The notes beneath the pieces are model-generated. The model searched no databases. It was not told where the DNA came from and saw only the letters and a program-made list of their open reading frames with translations. A stretch of DNA of 64,000 nt. Source: Uloborus plumipes (lineage: Eukaryota > Arthropoda > Arachnida > Araneae > Uloboridae). Made by a program: the position numbers and the translations under genes. Positions 13,604 through 25,600 of this stretch are shown piece by piece; the first letter of the stretch is position 1, and each line of letters opens with the position of its first letter. Where the stretch lies: the NCBI GenBank assembly GCA_038373865.1, contig JAXGGA010002967.1, positions 47,101 to 111,100 of the forward strand. Reading direction: 5' to 3'.

Positions 13604-16600
13604 TATTATTATTATTATTATTATTACTATTATTATTATTAATTATTGTTATCATAGTGGTATTTTTTCTTTCTCTCTCGAACTAATAAGCATTAGGGAC
13701 TACCCTAAATGATGTCATTTTTCTCTTTCAAAAAATTTAACTTCCCTCCAAGTTCGGCACAAAGTGTCACACTTCACCATACACTCTCCTTGTCGCGTTG
13801 TTTTTCATAAGCATCTACTTATATTAAAAACTGAGTATCTTTCTAACTATCTTTCTTTCTAACTATCTTTCTATGTCACGCTTCTTTCTCCTGAACGCCA
13901 ATGAACTGAAAGTCGAACCAGGTGCCGATAGATAGGTAATTTTTCAAGCTTCATTAGTTTCAATCTATATAATTATACGATTTTAATTAGCGAAGATATC
14001 AATTAATAAGTAGTCAAATTTAAAGCGATTAAGCCTAATAAATGATTAAACTTCCAAGACATTTTTTCTTACCGTTGCCATTTTGAATTAAAACGTTAAT
14101 TAAATTATTGAACTATTTAAAGCTCCAAGATATTTATTTCTTTTCGTTGCGATTTTAAGGCAGGGATTCAAGCGAAACACGGACGATCGCAACTCACCAA
14201 TGCAATCGCAAATTCCAAAATTTGGATTCAAGTGAAACGAATTCACTTGAATTCGACTTACAGTAGCGGTTGCAATATGCAAACGCCTCGAAGCGATTGC
14301 AATGGTGTTTCACTTGAATTCGGCCCTAAATTAAAACGTTAATTAATTTGAACTTTTTAAAATGAAAGAGTGTTATTTTTTTCCATTGTCATTTTGAATA
14401 CGTGTTTAAACAAAATTCTAACAATTGTTTTTATTCTAATTATTAATGACATATTTTTTCTCTGGTACCATTTTGAAAATGTGTTTTTAAATAAAATTGC
14501 AATTGCTGTTTTTAGAACGGACTTTTTCTGGCTGCGATCCAAATATTAAAAGAACTTTTTCGTTTAGAATTTTGCAATTAATTTTACAGGAAGAAAGCGG
14601 TTTGGAAATAATTGTTTTTGGAAAGGAATTTTATTTGTTATTTAGGGAGAGTGCTAAGTATGCGCTACTTGACATCGTCTTTATTTTTGAGGAAGTATGT
14701 GCAAATAATTCGATTGATTCTTTGATGCAGGAAAGCTTTTTAGCGAGCCGCTTTAGCGGGGAGTAGTTTATTAAACTTTTCCTTGGTACTTTAAAGGCGA
14801 GCCGCCTTGGCGGCGAGTAGTGAATTGAAACTTTCCTCGCTACTGTAAAGGCGAGCCGCCTTGACGGCGAGTAAACTGTTTAAACTTTCCTCATTTCTTT
14901 AAAGGCGAGCCGCCTTGGTGGCGAGTAGTTTTCTCAAACTGCCTTCACTACATTACAGCCCGTGCAACGCCGGGCTACGCAGCTAGTATTGTTATGAAAA
15001 TCGTGGGATGAGTCATTTCTTGTTAACCTCTTCCTATCCCTCGTCACAAATTTTCATAATTTCACTATCCCCCTAGCCCTTTAAAGCGTGACATCATTTA
15101 GGAATATCTCTGATCGGAAATATTTTTCAATTTTTTTTTTTAAATTTAAATCCTAGAACTGTAAATTTCATAGAAGTTTTTTTTTATGATTATATCGGTT
15201 TACGACATCAATATAAACAACGCATTTATTATAATTAAATTGTATTGAAAACGAAGGTGAGACTCTATTATTGTTTTGCTCCGACAGTTATTTCTCAACT
15301 TCGCAGCGTATTTACTAAATAACGAAATTGCAATAAAGATAAATGTAGTAAGAAGATAAATATTATGACATGGTAAAACAGTCTACCATACTAATCATAA
15401 TAAACATTCTTTGAATATTCTGAATAGTTAGTTTTACGCAACGCTTTCATGTTTCCCCATTTTTTGTTGAATTGCTTTCCCAGACACAAGTGTCAATATA
15501 AACTGTCTGTGTAATACTACCGCGTGATTGAAGTATAACTGGTTTCCTTACAGCTACTGTGTTAATGCAGAGAAGCCTCTTTTAGAAGTACTCTCGGATG
15601 GTGGCAGAACTCCCTTATTCATTCAAGGATAAGGGAGAAACGGGAGAGACTATCACATTTTTCTTTTCTTCCATTAAATCCCTAACTAAATAGACTTCAT
15701 TATAGATTATGCTAATTATTGATAACTGATTAGTCTTAATGAATAATTAGTGATTATAAAATATTAATACGCACTTCTAATTATTTGTGATTCTGCATAT
15801 TTTTAAAAGGGATTAATAACCTCAAAATGTATGCATTAGTAATGTGATTAAACTTTTTTCTCTATTTGGTGGCAGAAATAGTGCTATGTTTTTATTTTTA
15901 TTAGTGTTGATAATTTAGTTAACTTTATACAGAGGAAGTTTTTGAACTTTAAAGATTGAAACGCCTCTTATTTAAAAAAAAAATATTTTAGTTAGTTATG
16001 AATCAGAGATTTTGATTTCACTGTATATTGACATCAGTCAGAGCTAGATCATTTAGACGTTTATTGATCAGTACTGCTCCTTAAATTGGTCCTCATTCGT
16101 TGTTACTAAAGAATTTTAGCGTTTTATCGCAAAAAAAAAAAAAAATCAGATTGCTTCAGACATGTGTTTTCGGGTTACAAGGAACCTCTTTTTCAATGCA
16201 AAGAAGTGTGAACTTTAGGATGAAAAGTATACCATTAAAGTAATACGAGGAATAGACAACAGTGTAAATAGTAAAAAGGGGATATCAACAAAACAAGCAA
16301 CAAAAAATGGCACCTAGATCGATAAGCAATACATAATATCAATTATATGAAACCACTATGAATAAATCAGCAATACATTTACTGACACGAAAAAATATGT
16401 AGTGCAGACAATTAAAAAAGGTGTGTGTGGGGGGGAAGCCAGTTTACATCAAAAAGTAGTGAACAAAAACTAATTCTAAAAATGGAAGCCTGACTGAAGA
16501 AAAATACGGTATTGCCGTAAGATTCTTCACTAAAATAGACCGGTTTCTGGGATTGTGGAAAGATTCTCAAAAACCTCGATCTGACGAATTTGGGCACGCT

Positions 16601-19600
16601 CCGCCGTTTGTTTAGAAACTAAACAAATAATAAAATATAAAGAGTAAAGTAAAATGACAAAAATGAAAAAAAAAAAGAAAGAAAGAAAAACAAATTATCT
16701 CGACTGTTGAACACAAATAGCAATTTTTATTAAAAATTTCCTTAACTGGTACATACAGTTTAAAGATGCGGAATATCTGCATTCTAAAGGAGTTAAAATA
16801 ATACAAATATCCATCAACATTTCTATCCACTGCAATGTGAGTTCTTAAATTGCTTTGTCGATTGCTACATTGCAAAGAAATTAGGAAAAAAAAAACCTTC
16901 ATTAATGTCATGCGCAATAAAACTACATATTTGACTTACTCATTGCGAGAGTTAGCAATGAGAGTAGTAGATTCACGTATGTTTACATCAGAATCTTTCA
17001 GTTGCCATGGTGATGAAAAATTCGACCTGCTGCCAACTTAAAGCTCATAATAACGCCTAAAAGCTCCCAGTGGCACGCAATGCACAGCTCTATCTCCTCC
17101 CTCCCCCATGTGCTATATCATACGTTTGGAATGATGTCGATTTTTTATATTCATATTTTTTTTTCTCATACCTTGTAGCAGCTTTGATATAGAGCAGTTA
17201 AAATTATTTTACTTAGAAAAATAGTTTTGCTTTTGCTTAATTCATGTTTCTAGTGGAAAAAATAGAAGAGGCACAAAAATGAGCGGAGTTCTGATATTTC
17301 TATAATAAATGCATCTCACGCACTGAGATTTCATGAAATAATTATTCCATTCCGAGTAAAGTAAACTTAGCTTTTTCATTTCTGAAATGTATATGAAGTG
17401 AAATTTTATCAAAGAATGAAAATGCAATATAGATATTTTTGACATTAATTAAATAAATACTTGAAAAATTACTTCAAGTAACAACTTTGCATGAAATTAC
17501 TTGAATAAAAATTTTAGTAGCTGTCTTCATACATCTTTAAAAATAAAACATTTCAATAAAATTGAAACCAGTGTTCAATATTGTGGTTACGACGAGTTTT
17601 TTTTTACTTTTTCTGTGACCGTTGAGCAACTTCGCAAATTTTATTTTACATATGAGCGATTCCATACCAAATCACCGAATGGGGGTCGCACGACCGACTC
17701 GGATTTTTTTTTAATTTGGTACACAGATTGATGGTATAGAGGTATGAAAAAGCCCAAAAGGAAAGTTACCTGCTCCACTTATTTTCTGAGATACATGCCC
17801 TCAAAGTTTGTCCGCCACGTCAAAATACTAAAAAAGTGATGTTATTTAATCATTTGTAATAAAAAATCGTACTCATGCAAAATAAAAGTGTTAGATATCT
17901 ATGGAAACTAGTTACTCCAGGCATTCTGAAAAAAAATACTAGAACGTTCATAATGAAAATTGCCAAGGTACAGGGCTCTTTGAAGTTGTCACCACAAAAA
18001 CTTGATTTTGCAGATTTTGCTAAAATTCAGGCATTTATTACAAAAAAAGGCAAACAAAACCAAAGGTTTTCTCACTTTCTGGTAGTGTACAGGTCCTCCC
18101 TGTAAATTGTTACGCAATAAATTTTTTGGGTTTCTCACTCCTTCTTGGAAATAGTTTAGCTTAAAAATAAGCCGTAAGGCAAAAAATGCGTTTTTGGCCA
18201 TCTTGGCAACCATTTTTCTCATAAAGGGGGAGCAGTAGAAACTTTAATTTTTTTTAAAAACAAGCCACTGATATGTTAGCTATTCACAGGAAAAGAGTTT
18301 ACTTTTGGTTATTTCTCCCATTAACCACCTTGCAGTTTTTGACGAGATATCTCGTCCATTTAACATGTATTCCTGGGACTGCCCAACCGCAGGGAGGTTA
18401 AGAGATATCCTGCTGACAGTATATGCATGTTTTTCGCGACGACCATATGCTTTTGTTCCCCTTCTCATGGACTTAAAATTAATTAAACCAAAAAATAATT
18501 ATATATTTATTATTAGCTGTATTATCTACTCAATATGTCATGAAATTTAATTTATTAAATCATTGAACAATAAATTAGATAATTGATGAAAACAAGAAAA
18601 AGTATTTCTCTGATGCCTGAGCATTATGCATTCATAATTATAAAGCACTAAATACTTTCTTGAGAAATTAATTAACATAAATGAGCTCTAAATAGTTATA
18701 TTATAAGCAATACCCAATCTTGTGATTGGGATACTCCTGTTTTTAATTGAAGAATTTCTTGAATATCACATGAATATCAGGAAAATAAATGAGGTCTTTT
18801 CGTTTGATGTAGGATACTTTATGACAAATTTCATTTGATGGGCTACTAACTGAGCATGGTGATAAAGAGCTATTAATTTCAGCATCGAATTCCATTTTAC
18901 CTTATTAACAGTTAAATATTTATAAAATAATTAAATAAATAATTTAATATAAAGCCATGCTTGAAGAATTAAAATTAGTGCAACTAATTTATTCCCATAC
19001 TGATCTTTACAAAACTGACATGTGTTGAGCACTGATAAGAACTGACAAGAATAAGTTTACTCACTAAAATACTAGTTCACAGATACTATAAAGCGTACAT
19101 TTTATTTTCTACAAAATAATACTGCAACAAAGAACAAGGGTATAAAGGGGTAGGTACTAAAGAATTTCTTGAAAAATCAATTAAAATAAAGGAGCTTCGA
19201 ATATTTATCTCATAGGCAATACCCAATCTTGTGATTGGATGTTCCTGATTGATGGCTATAAACAGGAGGATACCCTTGTTCTTTGTTGCAGTATTATTTT
19301 GTGGAAAATAGAATGTATGCTTTAGTATCTGTGAACTAATATTTTAGTCAGTAAACTTTTTCTTGTCAATTCTTATCAGTGCTCAACGCATGTCAATTTT
19401 GTAAAGATCAGTATGGGAATAAATTAGTTGCACTAATTTAAATTCTTCAAGCATGGCTTTATATTAAATTATTGATTTAATTATTTTGTAAATATTTAAC
19501 TGTTAATAAGGTAAAATGGAATTCGATGCTGAAATTAATAGCTCTTTATCACCATGCTCAGTTAGTAGCCCATCAAATGAAATTTGTCATAAAATATCCT

Positions 19601-22600
19601 ACATCAAACGAAAAGACCTCATTTATTTTCCTGCTATTCATGTGATATTCAAGAAATTCTTCAATTAAAAACAGGAGTATCCCAATCACAAGATTGGGTA
19701 TTGCTTATAATATAACTATTTAGAGCTCATTTATGTTAATTAATTTCTCAAGAAAATATTTAGTGCTTTATAATTATGAATGCATAATGCTCAGGCATCA
19801 GAGAAATACTTTTTCTTTTTTTCATCAATTATCTAATTTATTGTTCAATGATTTAATAAATTAAATTTCATGACATATTGGGTAGATAATACAGCTAATA
19901 ATAAATATATCATTATTTTTTGGTTTAATTAATTTTAAGTCCATGAGAGGGGGAACAAAAGCATATGGTCGTCGCGAAAAACATGCATATACTGTCAGCA
20001 GGATATCTCTTAATGGGAGAAATAACCAAAAGTAAACTCTTTTCCTGTGAATAGCTAACATATCAGTGGCTTGTTTAAAAAAAAAATTAAAGTTTCTACT
20101 GCTCCCCCTTTATGAGAAAAATGGTTGCCAAGATGGCCAAAAACGCATTTTTTGCCTTACGGCTTATCTTTAAGCTAAAATATTTCCAAGAAGGAGTGAG
20201 AAACCCAAAAAATTTATTGCGTAGCAATTTACAGGGAGGACCTGTACACTACCAGAAAGTGAGAAAACCTTTGGTTTTGTTTGCCTTTTTTTGTAATAAA
20301 TGCCTGAATTTTAGCAAAATCTGCAAAATCAAGTTTTTGTGGTGACAACTTCAAAGAGCCCTGTACCTTGGCAATTTTCATTATGAACGTTCTAGTATTT
20401 TTTTTCAGAATGCCTGGAGTAACTAGTTTCCATAGATATCTAACACTTTTATTTTGCATGAGTACGATTTTTTATAAAAAATGATTAAATAACATCACTT
20501 TTTTAGTATTTTGACGTGGCGGACAAACTTTGAGGGCATGTATCTCAGAAAATAAGTGGAGCAGGTAACTTTCCTTTTGGGCTTTTTCATACCTCTATAC
20601 CATCAATCTGTGTACCAAATTAAAAAAAAATCCGAGTCGGTCGTGCGACCAACTTTTTTTTTTTTCGGTGATTTGATATGGAATCGCTCATATTTATTAT
20701 ATATGGCATGCTGAAAGAGCTCTTTCAAAATCTTATTATAGTATGTTTCATTGAAATGTTTTTATTGCTTAACATTATTGAATTCACAATAATTTTGCTT
20801 GCGTTTTTAATTACAGAGTTTTAGCTCAATATAGATTTTTTATAATACATTCGTTGCATTTTTTTTTTTCTTTTTTAACTCGATTTACGGTGATAATTCT
20901 TCACCTAACTTCCTTTGTTTTCTCATAAAAGTGAGTGCGTTAAAACATTCTGGTTAAAAATATTATGCAACTACTACTCAAGGGAAGAAGAAAAATAGCG
21001 TAACCGCCAGTGAAACTTAATATAAGGTAAAAAACAACAGTGCACCCATTAACAAAACTTTATACAAAGGGGGAAAACAGCGTTATCGTCTGTAAAAATT
21101 TGTGATAGTTATTCCACCAGATTTTTCAATAGTTTCTCAGTGTTAAATTTGAAACAAACGTCACTATTTAAAAATTCTTTGTTTCAAAAAAGTAAACGTA
21201 TAATTAGAATAACTATTCTAATTATACTTCACAAATGTGCAAAAAAAAAAAAAAGCAGTCACGCATTTTGGGTTTTTGTTCATTTTTGTCAAATTCTTTT
21301 GAAATTCAAAAGAGGGTTCTTTGTATCTCTAAAACATATAAATGCACTTTAAAAATTCTTTGTTCCAAAAAAGTAAAAGTATAATTAGAATAATTATGAC
21401 TTCACAAATTTTCAAAAAAAAAAAAAGGCAAGCAATTGTTTTGGGTTTTTGGTCATTTTTGTCGAATTTTTGTCGAGGGTTATTTGTATCTCCAAAACAT
21501 ATGCCCGCACTTTTTTGAAAATTAGTGCATTTAGAAAATTGTTTACTTGAACTATTAAAACTATTACGATTACAATAAATGTTCTCACCTGATGAAAGCC
21601 CAAGTAAGTTTCGACTGTGTGTGACGTATAAAATACTTCTCCATCACATGTTAGGATCATCAAAAATCCATTTAATGCCTAAAAAAGTAAATTTAACCAT
21701 TTCACATATGACATCACTTGATTAAATACTCATTAAAATATATTACCAGTAGTTTTTAAATAACAGGTTTATTATTTCAAGAAAACTAAAAATAATTGGA
21801 AGACCTTAGTTTTCTGTGTGTTTTGTTAAGAAAATACTAAAATATGAACATTCAATTATTGCACTCCACGTATGGTAATATTGCGTCTTCTGACATGTGT
21901 TGTCACATCCCATCGGCTTTTCTTGATGCTTACAATCTTTAAAATAATCTAAAATTATTACTTCGAAAGAACATAATGTTTTCATAACAGACAATACTAT
22001 TAATTGTCTAAGAGTTTTATCAAAAGTTATGGAAGGTGGTATGTATGTTGTTTTAAAATCATTTTCACTACGAAAAAAGCAATGAGTTTTAAATAATTCT
22101 TATAGGTCTTTATAAAACAAGTTGCGAAGTTATCATAAAGGAAAAAAATATTTTCATTTCTTCCATTCTTACTGAGCAATTAATCCCCCCCCCTCCACCC
22201 CCAGATTATTCAAAATACTTCATTCCTCTTTTTAACTACGTCACATTTAAATTGCACAAATTTTTTTTTTTCCCTGCAGAAAGAAGACATTACTAAGTTT
22301 CTTTTGAAATAAGGAAAGTTCAATATTAGATGATTGTACAATGCACAGCTTTAATTTATACTTCAAACTATCTCATTCTACTAAGAATTTTAAACACTCT
22401 TTTTAATTATATCTTCAATCTTATACTCCTTCTCAGAAAAGTCATTTCCGAGAACTTCCGAATAGCGTAAAGAGGTACGTTTTCAGTCTACGAAGCGCAA
22501 ATTCATTTCAGTTAGATTGCTCCGCCAATCATAACTACTAGAGGAGTGCCGTTCTTGTGTTGAAATTTTAAATGAATAACGGTTGAAAAAGTAGCTACAT

Positions 22601-25600
22601 TTTCCCGAAGCAATGGGAATACACAAAATCCGCAGTGCATCGAAATTAAAACACAATTTTTCATTTCGAACACTTTACGTTAAAGAGCAATTATATGTGT
22701 CATTGGAATACACAACAGTAGACCTATTTCCGATTCAAAGTTGTATTTAAATTATTACGTAAGATAATTTTTATTAAAAGAAAATTAAAGTAGTATAGTT
22801 TTTTTTATTATTAATTCATTTAACTATTTGTTTTAAGCTGTGATCACTGTTTTACGAACATTCTAGATTCTCTAAGAACTGCATACAGAATCTCTCTTTA
22901 AAATACGCATTACAATTTCATTCGTTACGCGATGTTCATAAACTAACTAGTAAGTATAAATGAAGCATTCAGTCTTCTGAATTTATACATTGCTGTCACT
23001 GGAAATCTCACAATTTAATTAACTATTATGTTTATCGTTTTTACGTATTTTTAAGATTTATTTTTGTTTTAAGGAAAATATAGTTTGCTTTAAATTTCAT
23101 CATGATTTTACACATGCATTTTTACAAACAAATTGAGTTTTAAATAATAAGTAAGGGAGTCAAAAAAAAAATTGTTATGCGAAGAAGTTGGACTTTGCTG
23201 GAACATTCATGGCTATACTATCTATACTTATAGATATAGGCGACTAATAAGGGGGAAGAGCAAGGGGGCTACTGCTTTCTTACCGCTAAAAGTAAAAGAG
23301 TTTTTCTAATTTCAAAACTATCAATTGATTAAAAAATTATTGTGGTGATCGATTTGTGTGCTTTAAAAAAAAAGAACCTACTTATTAAGTGTGAGTTTTT
23401 ATTTTTTCAAGTTAGCATGACACAAAAATTTAAATACAACTTTGAATCGGAAAGAGGTCTACTGTTGTGTATGTTCGTACCGATTTTTGAAACCGTGTTC
23501 TGATTTATTTAGAGAAGGTCATTAAATTAATAATGACGGTAAAATCTAATAATCTATCCCAATTACTCCTCCCCCTTTATGTCAACTTTGTGGGCTCACC
23601 CCCCCCCCCCTTTCGACCTTTTCTTTGATTCCTCACTTTTTTGGTGCACTAGCCACCTATGTTCGTAGTTGTTGTACATACAATAATGTTTTCAAAAATT
23701 TTGATGCCACATTTTCCTTAATTATTGAAGGAAACTCGTGTAAAAAATTCACTACAATGCAGGTAAAAATGCTATGTAATGTGTAAGTTCTATACTATTT
23801 ATTCATTTCAGATAGAACGCTTTGAAAACATCTTTACACGAGAGAATACACTGTAAAAAATGAATGTTGTTTTTACAGTATAATATAGCTAATTTTATAG
23901 TAAAAAACTGTTAAAATTGCTAATTTTACAGTAATAAACTGAAAAATTGTTACTTTTACAGTACTAAATTGTAAAATTGCTAATTTAACAGTTTATTACC
24001 GTGCACTTTACAGTTTTAAACTGGAACCTCTGCTGATATAATACAGCTGAATTTTACGGCAATAAACAAAAATTTCTAACTTTACAGTAAGAAACTGTAA
24101 AATTGCTAGTTTTACAGTTTATTACTGTGCAATTTACAGTTTTAAATTTAACCTCTGCTGACAGTCTTATACTGCAGAAGCAACAGCTCATTTTTCGCAG
24201 TGTATGAATGAGGTTATCACATATTGCAATTTTGAAATTTCGATTTTTTTTCGAAGTCCATCTTACAGAAAGATCTTCGTGACTGATCAATGTTAGAAAA
24301 CAATAATCCGTGATTTCAGCGCTTGTTTTAAGGAAATGGTAGGTGGGAGCAATGGTTCCATTAACTCTCCTACAGCCACTTCTGCGCCTGTTGACGTGTA
24401 CTGTGTCCTAAGAGCTCACTGAGTAGTCCTTTTAGTCTCTTGAAGTAATAGAGCTTCTTGCGGAAGATGATTCCTTTAGAAACAAATCCTTCTCTTGCAA
24501 CATCGAAGTTATCTAGCTTGGAGTAGTTGATTCAATAAATTGATTGCGAAAGGGATTTTGGTTTGGGAGTTCATGATTTATACAAAACATTTATTTTTAG
24601 TTCTGTTATTTTCTTTTTATTTATTTTATCATTATCAGTTTTTGCTTAGACAGCTCAAAAACTCAGTAAACAAACTATGTCAGTAAAAATACTCCTGTAC
24701 ACTTAACATACACTGCAAAAAAAAAAATGTTTTTACAGTATAATACTGTTAGCAGAGATTCCAATTTGAAACTGTAAAATGTACAGTAATGAACTGTAAA
24801 GCTAACAATTTTAATTTGTTACTGTAAAGCAGCAATTTTACAGTTTATTAAGACAATTTTGCAGTTTATTACCACAAAATTAGCTGTATTATACTGTAAA
24901 AACAACAGTATAATACTGGCGGCAGAAGTTTCAGTTTAAAACTGTAAAATGCATAATAATAAACTGTAAAATTAGCAATTTTACAGTTTAATAGTGTAAA
25001 ATTAGCAATTTTACAGCTTATTACTGTAAAATTAGCATTTTTTAGTTTGTTACTATAAAATTAGCTGTTTAATACTGTAAAAACAACATCCATTTTTTAG
25101 TATGTGGGATACGCATTATATCGCTGCATTAGTTCAATACTAAGTCAACTTAAAAAAGAAAGGATTTTGAAACTTCTTTAAAGGCGCATAAAATAATTTG
25201 CACTTTGACTAGTTCTATGTACTAACTCAAATTCAATATATTGAGATGTTTTGAATTTGAGCCAAAACAATGTATAAATGGCACATTTTCTGAATTATAG
25301 TGCGAAGAATAAATCGATACCTTAGACTGTGAACTACAGTATTGCAAAAAAATAAGTTTTTTCCCCTTCTTAATTTGATTATTATGTTCAGCTGTAATGG
25401 TAGAAAAAAATGAGTAACGCCACAAGTTGCCTACAAGTGAAAATTTCGTTGCATTAAAGCCTGCTAATTACACGATGCGTAATAAAAATTACATGTTTTT
25501 ATAACCTCCTGAAAAGTTGCTTATTGTAGAGTTAGCAAGTTTACAATATAAGCTAAGAGTTGCTAATCTTTTTAACTCAAGGGCCACATTCTCAATTATT

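Larger units (their letters stand above)
13837..14986 (+). mobile_element. Non-autonomous Helitron-like element (5' limit uncertain)
   Basis: The 3' end has the Helitron pattern: a GC-rich hairpin gcccgtgcaacgccgggc (14958-14975), a 7-base spacer, then CTAG followed by T. Upstream are a 54-bp minisatellite and tandem blocks built on ccattttgaa (14070-14520), as is common in non-autonomous Helitrons. The 5' limit is only a guess at an A|TC near 13837, where TCTTTCTAACTATC repeats begin. No Rep/helicase frame is present. A small fold-back (14163-14328) sits inside. Confidence 0.6.
12128..21588 (-). other. AhR: AhR intron, 9.46 kb
   Basis: GTGAGA donor and TTACAG acceptor. It contains the (TTA)n microsatellite (13544-13641), the Helitron-like element ending at 14986 and its minisatellite, the 3-kb foldback (17651-20692) and the duplicated block at 21166-21520. 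The stretch 15000-17640 shows no element I can delimit, apart from a short dispersed motif near 16155-16205. Confidence 0.9.

Noticed and set aside
13449..13712. Poly-Asn and poly-Ile open frames
   Set aside because: They are translations of the (TTA)n microsatellite on the two strands, not genes.
17875..20459. Mirrored 76-77 codon open frames in the foldback arms
   Set aside because: Identity follows from the inverted repeat itself. There is no recognisable domain, no longer frame and the same region is open on both strands.
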